The notes: generated from the letters alone by a model not told the origin. Numbered from the stretch's first letter, positions 44,454 through 59,400 are shown. The stretch is DNA of 64,000 nucleotides from Sphagnum compactum (GCA_965153455.1 OZ234499.1:6024515-6088514), one strand, 5' to 3'. A program made the numbers and translations.

Positions 44454-47400
44454 ATGCTGGAAGAGCAATTGGCTTACTACCTGGAGAAGTACCTGGGCAA
44501 TTATGTCCAGGGACTCTCTAAGGAAGCTCTCAAAGTTAGCGTCTGGCAAGGTATGTATGTGTACATATAGCCTTGAATCCTAGTTTTTTTTTTCCTGCTT
44601 GCATCCACGGAATTCTGGACCAGAGAGAGAGCTGAGAGCGAGAGGGGTTTTGGGAATTTGGCCAAAGGTGTCAACCCTGGACAATACCCATGTTCATGTA
44701 TATGGATTTGGGGAGGAATTAGCTCTAAGAGTGATTTTAGGGTTTTGAGGATGCAAATCAAGGAGCAATGCATGTACACAAATCCAAGTTTTCAAACTGT
44801 TTTGGGTTTTGTGGGGTTTTTTGGCTACAACCCAATTCATTCATTTTTGCAGGTAATGTGGAATTGACGAATATGCACCTGAAGCCGGAGGCTCTGAATG
44901 CTCTCAAGCTGCCCATCAAAGTGAAGGCTGGATTTCTGGGATCTGTTAAGCTCAAGGTGAGAATCGAAATGTCTGGAAGAAAAATTCTTGAATCTTGTAG
45001 ACTCTATTGCCCAAGGTCTTGGATAGAACTCAGCTTTGGAGCTTGTTGTTTGTACCACCACATTGTTTAGTTTCTTTCAGAGGAAGGATTTAGGGTTTAG
45101 GTCTTCTTCCAACTTGTGCTATGATATTCCCTCCTCTCTCTGAGACCAACCACATTTGGGATTGGATTGGATCGGATTCAAGCATCATCTTCATATGTTC
45201 CCATTTTTCATCATGCTGATCAGGTGCCATGGAGTCGGCTAGGGCAAGAACCAGTTGTTGTGGAGCTTGACCGGATCTTTGTGCTTGCTGAGCCTTCAAC
45301 CAATGTACAAGGCAGTGGTGCTGATTCAGTGCAACAGGGCAAAATTCAGTGTGTCCAGGCAAGTGTTTTGCATGCATGATTTTGGCGCTTTGTATAAATG
45401 TGATCCTTCTGTTGAAAAATTGCTGTCAATTGAACTACTCTTCTTCTTCTTTTCCTTCTTCTGACAGGAGGAGGAAGAAAGGCTATTATCTCAGAATGAC
45501 AAGGACAAGGACAAACAGAAGCCCGCTGAAAAGGTAAATTCTTCTATCTCTTCACATGGAGGCAGCGTGGCAGAAGATTAGGGGGAGTAAAACCTACCTA
45601 CCTACCTACCTACTCATCTGTTTGTAATTAATTCTCAACACTTGTTGGGAGTGGAGTACCTATCATTGACATGTAAATTATTGTCACCATTGGTCTCACT
45701 CAAGGAGACATTGCATGTCTGAAAAATGACAAAAATAATTTCTTGTGGGTATTTATTTACCTATCCATGCAGAGTGATTCATCATGGCTTGGATCCCTCA
45801 TTGCAACTGTCATTGGCAACTTGAAGCTCTCTATCACAAATATCCATATCCGTTATGAGGATACCGAGAGGTAATATGAGTGTCCAGCTTAATTTTTGAG
45901 CTACAGACTGGAACAATGTATGTATTGTTTTTTGCAATCTATTGCATGTGGAAACCAGCTTGAAGATGGATTCTGTAGATTCTAAGAGTTTTATGTATGG
46001 TTTGTCATAGTAGGGCAAAAATGGGGGGTTTTTTTTTTTTCCTGCATGGTGTACTAACTGCTGTTACGTGCTCCATCCAGCAACTTGGGCCACCCTTTTG
46101 CAGCAGGGTTAACTCTGGCAAAGCTTGCTGCTGTCACAGTGGATGAACATGGAAGGGAGATCTTTGTTACGGGTGGCGCTTTGGATCGCATTCAAAAGGC
46201 AAGTAGCTTGATTCATTTGTTCCACAGCTGCTTTATTCATTGTTTCCATATGATCAGAATTTTCCGTTGACATATTAGTTCCACGTCTCATGTGATTTTC
46301 TGATAGATCAATCTTCTTTCATTCATTCTTTTTCTTTTTCTTTTCTTTTTGGTTTGTTTTTACAGTCCGCAGAGCTAAATCGCCTTGCGTTTTATTTTGA
46401 CCCTGATACGGATCCTTGGCCAATGGAGAAGTGGGAAGAGCTTTTGCCCAAAGAGTGGAACAAGGTAATAAAACCTATTGATAATCAAGCACAAGTACTA
46501 GTACTTCTAGATTGATGGTTCTTAAGTTCTTCATCCTTTTTTCTTGTATCGAGGTAGAATTTCTTTTATAACTCTGTTGGGAACATAGATTTTCTGATTC
46601 TAGGAGAGAACAAAAAAAACTGGGCAGGTGTTCATGCCAGGAATCAAGGAGGATCCGTCCACAATAATTGGTGACAAGCCAGAGTGGATTCAAGACCACC
46701 AATATGTGTTAGAACCAGTGGCTGGCACTGCAAAATACTTCAAGCTAGGCCAGAAGGATTCCCGAACACCTGACAGACCTCCTCAGAAAGCAGTCGTCAT
46801 TCTTGAAGATGTTACTCTGAGTCTGTCTGAGGTATGATGATCATTTCAATCCTTATACCGTACCATCAATCACTAATAATTGGTAGTGTTTGTTGCTGAA
46901 ATTTTTTAATTTGTTATTTCAAAGAATGGGTCAATGGTAAACCATATTGTGTGTGCAAAATCGAACTTCCACATTGATTTTGAATTGACATTTTTGTCTT
47001 TGTGGGTGGCTGGACTTTCTTCTTCATCATCTGTGGGCAGAAACAATACAGAGATGCAGTGAAATTAATGGAGAACATATCAACTTTCAAAAAGCGTGTC
47101 CAATATGCCCATTACCGGCCAAATGTATCCATTAGTGCAGATAAGAATGCATGGTGGAAATATACTTATGCAGCCATCACAGAACAACGACGACGAGCAA
47201 GGTATATAATCCCCATCTTGTTTGATGTCTCTAATTTCTACTGAAAAAGTAAAATAAAATTCAGGTTACAGTTTCACCAGCTGTTGTCAAAATTATTTAG
47301 CAAAATTGTTGATCAGCAAATTTGTATATATATATATATGATGGTATGGGTTTGCAAATTTGTTAATATATTTGTGGGGTTTTTGTTTTCTTGTTTTTGC

Positions 47401-50400
47401 AGTGGGCATCTGTCATGGCAGGATATCTTGAAGTACTCAAAGATGAGGAAGAATTATGTGTCAAAATACATTGAGCTGCTCGAAGCCAATCCAAAGCAAA
47501 AATCCATCAACAAGAATAAGGAAATTCAGGAGCTTGATCGGCAATTAGATCCAAAGATTATCATTCAATGGAGGTAACAGAAAGACTGCTCAAAAAAAAT
47601 GCATAATTATGTACTACTACATCAGAGGCAAGAAGATTGGGGGGGAATAATAGATAGGTGAGAAGGAAGAATATGTACGGGGGAATTTACTTGCCAATCC
47701 ATTCTACACCTTCTTTAATGCTGACTCAAAATAGTACTGTAGTCAATCCAGACTTGATTGGTGCCTGTATTTATTTACTCCTATGTTTTCAAATGGGGGA
47801 TTTCTTTCTGCTCGTCTTGCAGAATGTTGGCACATACATATGTTGAGAAGGAGCGAGCAAAAGATGTAATACATCAACAGTCAAAGAAAAGTTGGTGGGC
47901 GTTTGGCTGGTATTGTGTTATGACCTGTTTTTCCTTTCAGAACATCAGCTTTGCTTTCTGTCTGTCTATGTTGATTGTTTGTTCTCTATTCATGGATTTT
48001 CATCTGAAAAGAAAGAAATCTTTTCTACTTCTTTATGGGCAGGGGCAGTGGATCAGATGAGAGCAACAGAAAGAACAGGGAACTCACAGAAGATGATTGG
48101 AAGCAAGTGAATGAGATTATTGGCTACGAGCAAGGAAAGCCGTCGCCAATGCTTCCAGATGTAGATCTACCCAACATGGTTCATTCGGTGGTAGAAATTG
48201 AAATGAAACACAATGGGACCCGATTGTTATCTGGAGATAGAAAAGTTCGTATCTTGGAGCTCACAGCAGAAGGCATTGGATGCAATGTCAAGCTCTATCC
48301 TCAAACACAAGTGTTTGATGTCAAATTGAGCTCATACAAAATCTCATGCCCTGAGGGCCTTTTGGGAGAGGTAAAAATGTTTTGTTCAGAACCACCATCA
48401 TCATTCTTACATATTTTTGCTGTTACATGCAGGTGGCAACTGATCGATTCAAGTCAAGGGTGCTGCATAATAATGAAAATTCTCTTTCACAGATGGTTTT
48501 TACCAGAAGGCTTTTTGTTTGTTTGTTTGTCTTTTGCAGAGTGCAATGGATGAGAAATCTTTGTATGGAACTTTCACCTTGCATCCATGGGATCGTGAAG
48601 TCGATTGGATGTTGGAGGCAAAGGCAGCTCCATGTTATGTTACGGTACGAATTTGTAGTGGAGCTTGGCTTCTCAGTGATGATGATCAGAGCTGTACGTT
48701 TTCTTACATATTTTTGTACTTGACCCATCTTCAGGTTCTCATGCCAAGCATTAACAGAGTTACCCAATTCTTCTCAAGCAAGGAAGCTGTCAGTCAACGT
48801 GTTGCCCTTCAGACAGCAGCTGCCTTACAGGTATGAAGGAGGTGTCTTGTCATGTTACAAAACCACATTTTTTTCACAATTGCTAGCAAAATTTCTGATC
48901 AAATCTTCTTCTGTGCAGCCTGTCACTGAAGAATACCCAAAACCCTGAACCCTGAACACCCATAGATTCCTTCTGTTATTGTACTCCTCCTCCTCTGAGC
49001 TGGCACCAGAATCATATTTTTTTCCTCAATACCCACCTTCTTGACAGAAACAGACAGTTTCTCTTCTTCTGTAATCGTCTTCTTGTCGTGTTGATTCTTT
49101 CAAAAATTTGATAAAATACATTAAAAAAATTATTTGTTCATATAGAAGGTAGGTGCCCGTTTCCTTGATTTTTGAAACTTGGGATGATGATCATATGCGC
49201 TGCTGCTGCAGTCAACAGTGAATGAAGTTTCCAAAAATGCACAGCACCAATTGAATGACGCATTGAAGAACAAGCCAAGGTAGTAAACAAAAAGACTAAG
49301 TTCCTCCTAATTGTTGTTTTTGTAAAGTTGGGGGTTTTTTTTTTTGGGATACAAAAGAAGTTGTCTTTTGGATACAGTAATAACAATAATGGCAACTGGA
49401 AATTGTATCATTTTCTACCATACAAAATGGTAAAATACCATACATCTGGCTATAATGGTAAACTTACTGTCTTGGGTGGATGGGTGTTTTTCACCACTCG
49501 CAGGTTTTTGTTGGACCTTGACATAGATGCACCCAAGGTTGTAATTCCAACAGAGTTTTATCCTGATGGCAAGCATCAGTGCAAACTTTTTCTTGACTTG
49601 GGTCATTTTAAGATCATGACAGTTCCGGTATATTTTTTGAGACTCTCTCTCACTCTCTTCCTCCCTCTTCTCCCCCTTTCTTTTGGGCTTTGTCAATGAT
49701 TGGTTTGGGAAAAAGATGGGAACAATCACATATATATTTTTGATGATTGATCAAGCACTTGATTTAGCACTGAGACATAAAATCAGTGAGTTGGGTGAGA
49801 AATGCATTTTATGTTCCTTACATCAGATTGGGTATCTGCTGCTTGTTTTGCTTTTAAAATGAAGTCAGTTGCTGATGATTGTGACTTGTTTGTTGGATTG
49901 TAAAAGGAGAATGGATCACTGGATAACAGCTCACAGGAGAAGGAACTGTACATGCGCTTCCGTGTGAGCTTGAGTGACATCTCTGCATTTTTTGTGGATG
50001 GCGAGTTCAGATGGTGGAAGCAGCAGTATTCTGGTGGTGGTGGTGGTGGTAGTGGATCGTTGGCGTCCATAGGAAAAAAGCTACAGCTTGAGAAAGTTAA
50101 AGACAATGGTAATAATGAACAGAAGGAAAACATAGACAGTGCTGCTGCTGCAAATGGACATCATCATGTACATCGTGATGAAAATGGCAATGGAAAAAAA
50201 GTAGCAAATGAAAATGTCAATGTCCAGGAAAACCACAACAAAGCTACAGTACTTGCTGATGGGAAAGAAAAGAGTGGTGGTGTCATTCAAGCAGCAGGGA
50301 GCAAGAGACATGAAGACAAAGCTGCTGAGAAGGAGAAAGAGGACATAGGTGAGCCAAGGAAAATGCAAGAAGGGAGCAAAATTGAGTATGATGAGAGTAG

Positions 50401-53400
50401 TACTAGTGCAGAAGAAGATGAAGTAAATGCAGGGGACCTCTTCTTTCTGCCGTTGCTCAAGAAAACTGGAATGGTGGTTGCTCTTGAGCAGGTAAATAAA
50501 TAATTCCCATTTTCATTCCTCTGGAGTTTTGAGTTCCACAATTTCACAGTGAGAAGTTGCAAAAAATTCTTTCGTCCTGGTTCCACCAATTCTTCTTTGG
50601 CCAATTTTTTTAATGGAATCTTATTATGATGGAAGTGTTCCTTTTATGGTCTGCACACAACAGATATGTGTTCCACACCCGAAATATCCATCAACAAGAG
50701 TAGCAATAAGGCTGCCATCACTGGGTTTTCAGTTCTCACCTGCCCGCTACCACCGCCTCATGCAAGTCATCGATGTGTTTTCCAGTCAAAGTTCTAAGGG
50801 GGGGAATGACAGTGCTACTTCTTCCATTAGACCATGGGATCCTGCTGATTTTGAAGGTCCTCTCTCAGTGCTGTCATGGAAGGTACTCAAACAAACCCCC
50901 TGTTTAATGTCTGTTTGTCTGTCTTTCCCAAACTTGCTCTGGCAGCTCACTTTGCCCAAAGAAAGAAGTATATTTGGCCAGAAGAAAGAATTTTTTTTGT
51001 GGGTCATCTCATTACAAGGAAGGAAGGGAGGTTTTAATCATAACCTATCTATAGGAAAAGATGTTCTGCAGCTGGGGCTATTACGCTTTTGACATGCAAG
51101 AGTCAAAGTGTGTCATTGTCTGCAGGGAGTTGGCCATAGGGAAGCGACATGGGAGCGGTATCATGGTGCATTGGCAGGCCCTTTCCTTTATTTGCTGGAA
51201 TCCCCATCTGTGCAGTCCTATAAGTCATATCAAAGGTAAGATGAACGAGAAGTTAGATGAAGAAGAAGAAGTCATAGAAGTCACACCACTTGCTTGGCCA
51301 GACCATATTTGTTCCAACAACATTGTGTCTAGATCTTTACACACAAGTATATGTTGTTTGCTCACAAGGTTTTGATTTCTTTTCTTTCATGTGATTGATC
51401 AGCTTGTTAGGCAAGAAGGTATTCAATGTTCCTCCAGAATCTGTTGGGGCGGTGAAGAACGTTCTTGCAGTTTGTGATTCCAGCCAGCTTGACAGCAAAG
51501 TATGTCACCACTGCCACAAGATTGTTTTTTCTTTCTGTCTTTCAAAAGCTGCTTTTTGTTCACCTCCCTGACCCTTCTTTTTCCTGCCTGTTCTGCTACT
51601 ACTACGGTTTTTTCTCCTGATTGATAGATCTAGATCAAACAAAGAAAGCCATCATGCATTGACATCGGACCCTGGCTGTCAAAGGTGTCATCATCATCTT
51701 TCTTGTCAATGATTGATAGATACTGCAAAATTGATACATTACGTTTCATCAGATTGATTTGTGGCTGATAAGAAAACATATTTGTTCCTGTTGTGTCATA
51801 TTGTGAGATCTGCATGGTATAATTACTACTGAATTGTGAAACCCCTAATCCCTAAATGCTAAACCCTAAACCTCCCTTGAAGGCCAAGAGGGGATCTATA
51901 AGGTCTGGTATAGGGCTGAGACCCATGAGAGGGCAAGTGGCTAGGGATCTTTTTTTTGTCAGCCATGAAGAAGTGGACATCAAGGAGCTTCTTTTACTTA
52001 CTAAGTAGAAACTACTGATCGCTCCTCCCTGTACCATAAGGTGACAGTCTTCTATTTACATTCTTGAGGTTTTCTTGACAAGCAGGTGGTGGAGTCGGCA
52101 AGTGCGCTTCTTTTACGATTTGATAATGATGCTGCGAGAGAGAATTGGCAAGCGCGTCTACTTGGAGCTATACATCATGGCTCTGTGAGATTGATTTTAT
52201 ACAACCCCACCCCCCACACTCCCCCCCCCCCCCCCCCCCCCCCGCCCCTTTTTGTTCCTGTGCAATTTTTGACATGATGAACAATAATGTTCTGAGCTCT
52301 CTCTCTCTAATGGTATAATACTTCTTCTCTTCTGTTCTTATTATTTTGTGGGTGTGGATAATTGGATAACAATGTGGAGTTGTTGTTGTTGTATTGGGAT
52401 CTTGGTTGATCAGTCACCAGCAGCAGTTGCAGGAATAATCAAGTCTGGCAAATCAGCACAAAAAGATCCCAAGGAAATGGTGACCGAGGCAGCAGAGGGG
52501 CATGATCATCAGCAGAAGATGAATCCTGCAGAGCAAGAGACCTTTTTCTTGACGGGTGTGCTTGACGAGCTCAAATTCATTGTCAGCAACAGCCTAGATG
52601 TATGGTGATCTACCCTCAACCCTTGAACATCCAATCTCTAAAGCCTAAACCCTTGGGTCTTCAATTCCCTTGAAAAGTCATGTGAATAATCAATCAAGCT
52701 GCAATTCAATGTATTTACTCAATACCGATTTGGAAAAAGATAGCTGTACAACAATCCAGATACCTACCACTGTCAGGATAGGTTGGCTACATTTTTAGAT
52801 ACTGAGGCCATATGTGTGCACAGTGGGTAATGTCTTTGTTTTGTTGTGTTACATGACGTATGATGCTGCCAGGTGTTGTCAGAACTGAGTATGTGTACAA
52901 GTACATATTATGGGTCAGCTTTTTTTGAGATGTGGTGGTTCCATAGACAACAGAGCAGGGTTTATGGTTTTGTGAGTCTATGGTTCCTGTCACACACACA
53001 CACACTAACTAGCAATCAGTTGAAAAGGGAAAAAAGCCAGCTCTAAGATGCAAGATGATGATGGGGTTCGAGAGTCTAGTCTTTTTTTATGAAGAAGTGC
53101 TGCTGCTGCTTGGTGTGTACAGAATGACCATGTATCAAAAGCATTACTCCTGGAGCCAGAGAAACCGATTTTGGAGTTCCGTGCAATTGGCACCAAGGTA
53201 AAATTAAGTTCCGAAACTGCATGCAATTTAGCATACATGCTTAGCACCCTTTGGTTTTTGAGGACTTGGGTTTCTCAACACTTGTACTCATCACTAGGGA
53301 TTATTTATTAAGATCTGCTTTATATTCATGGCCCGCTTCAAGTGTTGCAATCTAATCAAAGACCATTCTCAAGGTCAAAGACGGGTATGAGCCCTGTAGA

Positions 53401-56400
53401 CTATTCCTGCTTCAGTATACTGAGGTTCACATTAAGAACTAATAACTGATAACAAATTTACTATGTAAGAAACATTTGGGCTACATAAATGTGAATGAAT
53501 GACTGACATCTCAATGTGGGTCACTGTAAGAGGATTCTGCTGCCTGGTTACTGAATGTTTCTGGTCATATTGGAGGAACTGAGGTCATGCACAGGGTTTA
53601 GGGTTTAGGTTTGAGGAACTTGGATTTTGTAAAGGTTTTACTGAAGAAACAAACTTTGGCTGGTAATTTTTTTGGATATGGAAGTCTGGTTAGATTATAT
53701 CTTCACTGTAGTAGTTTGCACCCCCTGTCGATATGCTTGGTTGTTTCATTCATTATGGGTTGGCCTGTTCAATCTTACAGGTGCAATTTGTTAGGCGGAA
53801 GTATGACATGTTGGTGGGAGCTGTTCTGCAATCATTGGAAGTTGAAGATAAGTACCATGGGCATGTTTCATATTCATGCCGATATTTGGCACGCTCTTAT
53901 ATCAAGCATGAGCAGAGGGTGGGAAAGGAAGGACAGGGGAGGAGGCAGGGACAGATGCTGCTGCACCACCACAAAGATGGATATTCTGATGGTGATGATC
54001 AAGGAGGCTTAAAAGCACTGTCAGAACAGGAAGATAAATCCTCTCAAAGTTCAGAGAGACTTGGGCGAATGAACTCGGAGGCAAATGACCGTTTCTTTGA
54101 TGCCAATGATGAGAGTGACAGAAGTGATGGATCACGTTCGCCCCAGCGGCAAGATAGTCTTTCTTTTGCTGCTGCTTCACAATTTTATGATGCAGATAAT
54201 GGTGAGAATGCGGAAGAAGACGATCCACCAAGCTTCAAACGAGAAGTTGGCCTATTGCCTGGATCAGCGTCCCCTCTGCCTGACCCCGACAATGAGGATG
54301 TTTCCCAGAATGAGGAGTTGAAGAATTTTGTGAAAGCGCAAGTGATTATTTCGTCTCAAGAATCACCCGAGTACACCAATATTGACAAACAGGTGAGACA
54401 GACTGTATAGTGCACAGTTTTGCAAGAAAAATTCATACCTCCTCACAGTTACGGCAACTTTGACAATAAAAAGGGGAGCTGAGATCATTAATGCATTGGG
54501 TGGTGGCGGCATGGTGGTTTTTTGTTGAATAGGTGCGGGTATCACTGTCAACACTTTCATTCTACTGCAATCGTCCAACAATCATTGCCATTTTGGACCT
54601 AGTCACTGCCATAAATGCAAAGTTTGAAGCTCCATCAGCTGCCACCGATGACTCAAAAGTTGATGTCACAAACAAGGAGGCAGCTGATGAACCGCTGCCA
54701 TCTGCAACAGATGATGAACAACAGGACATAAAATCCACCTCTTGTGGGTCAAGTCAAGAAGATGTCAACAACTTTGATAGGGATGATGAAAAGGAGCCTC
54801 CCAAGGAAGAAGATACAGTGCACAAGGAACAACATGTTTCTGGGCAAGCTTCAACCAGCACTGCTGATGATCATGAAAAAACCAAAATCAAAGATATTGA
54901 CCCATCTGCAAGTAACAAGGCAGGTGAAAATCAAGCATCTCAATCAGCAGGCAATGCTGCTGGCAGTCATGTCACCACCATTGATCCAACGGTCATTGAG
55001 GATGTCGATGACTACGGCAATGCCACAATTGCTCCCAAAGGTGAGGATTCAGTGGTTAAAGGTTTGTTGGGAAAAGGTAAAGAGAGGGTGGTTTTCTTTG
55101 TTGCATTGGAGATGGAGCTCGCTGAAATAGTGCTGAATCTGGAGGACGGCCAGCAACTCGCAACCCTCTCACAGAATGACTTGTGTGCCGAAGTGAAGGT
55201 AACTACAAAACTCACCAAATCATAAGCCCTAAATCTTAGATCATATGTGGTGAGAGTATTTCTTGGTTGCATCACCCCCTGCCCTCCTGCCAACAATAGT
55301 ACCTACCTATTTTGTAGGTGTTTCCAGCGTCATGGGGCGTCAAAGCTAGATTGGGAAATCTTCGCATCAGTGATGATTTCATAAGGAACCAGCAGCAGGA
55401 TGGGGTCATTCCATATCCATTCATTTGTGACATGCGGGATCCTGCTGGTTCATCATTCATTGAGGTTTTCTTTCTGTTTCTGAATCCCATTTGTATATAC
55501 CGTCCTACAAACTCTGACCAAACCCAAATTGTTATAGCTAAACTGATACGGAAGTCTGAAATGAGTTAGTTTGCATGCACATTCTGAACAAAGAAGCTTT
55601 TGGGTCTTCAGTTTTTTTAATTTGTTTTCAATCAGATTCTCATATCCTGAATGATCTAGTACCATTTTTCTTTTATGTTCATATTGATGGGCTGTCAAAT
55701 TGCTTGCTTGATTGGGTGTGATCGATGGGGCAGTTGGAGTTTCTCTCTTTCAGTAAAGATGACATAGACTACGAGGGCTTTGAATATAGCATCACTGGCA
55801 AGCTTTCTGAAGTGCGCTTTGTCTTTCTCTATCGTTTCATTCAGGAGGTACGTTAATTCCAAATCGTTCTCCAAATTGTTTTCGATGTTTCTTTTCACAC
55901 CATGCTGTGCTGTACAGGCAGGCAGGCAGTTAGCAAATCTGGTTCTGTCTATTGATGAACGACTGTTGTCAATTGTTTTGGATTTCCAGATAACAGCATA
56001 CTTCATGGGGCTTGTTCCACAAAGCTCGGGTTATGTGATGAAGCTGAAGGATCGAGCGACCAATTACGAGAAGCTCTTTACACAGTCTGAGATTGAGGGA
56101 TCACCATCACTGAAGATGGACCTTGCTCTATCTAACCCCATCATCATCATGCCACGTGCCACCTACAGCAATGAGTAAGTTTTGAGAAAAAAAAACTTCC
56201 AATAAGGGAAGAATCCTGAGATGGGTGTGGTGATTTTATTTTTTTTGGGAGACTGGGCATTTGCTAAATTCCTTCCTCAAACAAGACGATTGATTGTGGA
56301 TCTGTGTGGGAACAGTTATATGGAGTTAGATGTCCAACAAGTTAACGTGAAAAGCAAGTCTGAGTGGTTTGGTGGTGACAAGGAAGAGCTTGGGGCTATT

Positions 56401-59400
56401 CGGCTTGAGACTATTACACTTGAGGTATTATCCATGTTGCCCATCCCTTCTCTGACTTAGTTATGTACCACATCTATGTTCTGTTTTCTCACTTTCAATA
56501 CAACATATTGACAAGTCAAAACATTAGTCAAAAAGACATCAGTCAAAGTGGCCGTGTCATTGAAATATGCCTTTCCAAATCAACACTTTAGGTCAAGTTG
56601 GATGAGGTCCAAAATAGGTAACTTTTGCACCATTTTCTTTACCATTTGAGAGAGACCATGGTGGCTGATTTCTTGTAGTGGTTTGTTGACATTAACCCAT
56701 GTAGGGCTAGGGTTTAGGGGTCCATCACTCACCATCTGGAGCTTAGGGGTGTGTAGTAGTGAGAGAAAAAAATGAGCAACATGGAAGAGAAAATCCTGAT
56801 ATGTCCAGGGGAAGGTTGCATAAGAGTAGTAGATCCGTCATGTGTGGATGGATGCATGCATGCTCAATCTCCAGTCTGAAAGCTTTTAGGGCTTAAGGTT
56901 TAGGGTTGGTTCTCACATTGAGTTGTCAGTTTGTATGAACGAATCTCAAATTGGGTTTTTGATGCCCAAGAAAGTTGACCACTAGAAAATGATGCATGTT
57001 GTTTATACACCTAGGTGGATGATGTGAGCTTGGAGGTTGGAGTGGGTGGAAAAAGTGGGGATGAGATCATTGAACGAGCAGAAGGTATTTCGCTGGTGGT
57101 GAGGCGACCTCTTCGGGACCTATGGCATCAGGTCCCTGGGATTGAGGCTACTGTCAAGGTACAGTAGTATTTGTTTTTTGGTCAGTTTGTTTTGTCTTAG
57201 TCAAACTGCAAATGTTTGTTTCATTTCAGAGAACTGGCAGAAGCATTCAGAATCTGTGATTGCACCAGCTGTTAGTTGATGTATATTTGGAAAATTGTGC
57301 TACCCTTCTTCTTCTTCTTCTTCTTCTTCAACTGTGGTTTTTGGAAAAATCTGGCATCATTTGGGGGTGATGATGCCTACCAGATTGAACAACTGAGAGC
57401 ATCTCTATCGGACAAAGAGTACCAAGTGATAACGGAATGTGCCACATGCAATATGGCAGAGGTGCCAAATTTGCCACCTTCCTTGTTTGAGGAAAAGTCT
57501 GGAGAGGAGGACAAGGATGAGGAGGATAAAGAACAGCAGGCCAATGATGAGGCTGGAAAACTGAAGGTGTCAGGAGCTGATGATTCGGAGGTTGTTCTGG
57601 TGGAACCAGATGATGATGCTGATGATGGAGAGGAAAAGAAAGAAGGTGGGTCATTGTCGTCCTCTGGGTATGATAAGGAAACACATGAGAAGGTGACACA
57701 TTATAATCAGTCAGAAGATTCAAAGGCAGTTGATGAGCCTCTGGAGCATTCTTGTCATGAGGGCATTCAAGAAGGGGACCCACTAGAGCACAAAGAAGAA
57801 GACATTGGTGGTGATGAGTCTTCCATCGACAAACCATTCACTACAATCAAAGTGAGTGTTGACATCAAGTTGGTTGAGCTCGGCTTGTATGTTGGAGGAA
57901 TGAGAAACGCTGCCCTTGCAACAATACAGGTACTAGTAGAACTGTGTTTTCTGTTACATGAAACTGTACAATAAATAATGGAAGTTTTTTTGAGTCCGGG
58001 ATTTGCCATCAATGGCAATAAAATTTCATTGAGAGTTTTTGGTGAAGAAGAAATTATTATTATCAAATGGGTGCAAAGGCATGTATGTTGGAAGAATCTA
58101 CTTTTTACTAAGAACAGGTGAGTGGAAGAGATGGGATGATGGCAGGTGAGGGGAGTGTGGGTGGCTTATAAATCCAATAATGTGGAGGAGATGAATGTGA
58201 TGGCATCGTTGGAGAGGTTTAGTGTCAAGGATGATCGGGAAGGATCAGAGCCAGAGATGCGCTATATGATTGGGAGTGCTGACGATTGGGTGCACAATCC
58301 CACCACACAAAGAGATCCAAGAGATGATCAAAAGCCATTTGAAGAACAAGAGGAAGGAATGGAACGTGATAATAATAATAATCCCTTCTCGGATCATAGG
58401 ATGGGATGGTGGTAAGCAAGATTTTCCATCTTTTGGATCATAGTTACAATAATACCTACCACTTTTTTATACCGTGTGGCTGACTTTTTTCTGTTTTTTT
58501 TTCCACAGTTCTGCATTGACAATGCTTGTCGTGGATGCAATGCTTGGCCCAACCCAACAAACTGTCTCGCTCCGCATGCAACGGCCTCGAGTGACTGTGG
58601 CATTTGATTTCTTGTTAGCAGTGGCCGAGTTTTTTGTGCCATCTATGCATGCCATGCTATCTGACAAGGGGGATGAAAATCCATTGGACTTGACAAATGG
58701 GATTTTTCTAGACAAGGCTACATACAAGCAAAAGACAGAGGTGGTTGAGATCACACCAAAGAAGCCACTTGTTGCAGACCATGTGCTTGTAGATGAGTAC
58801 ACTTACGATGGCCAAGGCAATACTCTCCGTCTTTTGAATCGAACTGGGACGGACCTTTCTGATTACGCACCTGAAGCTCTTATTTTTATTGGTGATGGGA
58901 AGAGACTTTCCTTCAGAAATATTGTTATCCAGGTAAATGCCATTCCAAGCTATAAATCTTCCCCTTTCTACACAGACTGGGGGGAAAGACAGGCTCTTCC
59001 TTGAAGATGATGAATTTCATCTTCTATCGGGCAGAATGCACATTTGTGATATATCAGAAGGAAGATGTGTTCATTGGAGATATCATAGTGACAAAACTGC
59101 AGTTGTAAGAAAAAGAACGTGATTAGGAATAATTATCAGAAAGCTTGATATCGAGAATGTTTAAAACCTTGAATTTCCTTTCTCAGATCACCATATTTGT
59201 GATTCATGTTCTGTCAACATTGATCTTATTCTCAGAATGGAGCATATTTGGACTCGTCCATAGCACTGGGAAGCAACAGCAGTTACTCAGCTTCAGAAGA
59301 TGATGGGGTTTTCCTTGAAGGCAGTCCAAACGAACAATTGGACAGAAATTCAGTGAAGGGTGATGGTGGAAATAATGACAATGAGAAGACGAAAGAAAGA

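Larger units (their letters stand above)
44454..47909 (+). other. VPS13: VPS13 exons 1-11: chorein N-terminus
   Basis: Exons: 44454-44550, 44853-44956, 45224-45358, 45468-45533, 45773-45870, 46081-46198, 46366-46464, 46628-46831, 47041-47201, 47403-47573, 47823-47909. Recognised by G-N-V-E-L-T-N-M-H-L-K-P-E-A-L (exon 2), V-K-A-G-F-L-G-S-V-K-L-K (end of exon 2), P-W-S-R-L-G-Q-E-P-V (exon 3) and I-G-N-L-K-L-S-I-T-N-I-H-I-R-Y-E-D (exon 5), all hallmarks of the chorein domain that takes lipid from the donor membrane. Introns after exons 3 and 6 begin with GC. Confidence 0.93.

Noticed and set aside
48434-48492. Possible extra VPS13 exon starting V-A-T-D-R-F
   Set aside because: There is no GT donor at its end, and joining 48,370 directly to 48,540 reproduces the conserved VPS13 sequence in frame.
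50081-50604. Antisense frames opposite VPS13 exon 17
   Set aside because: Shadows of the low-complexity coding strand; no domain.
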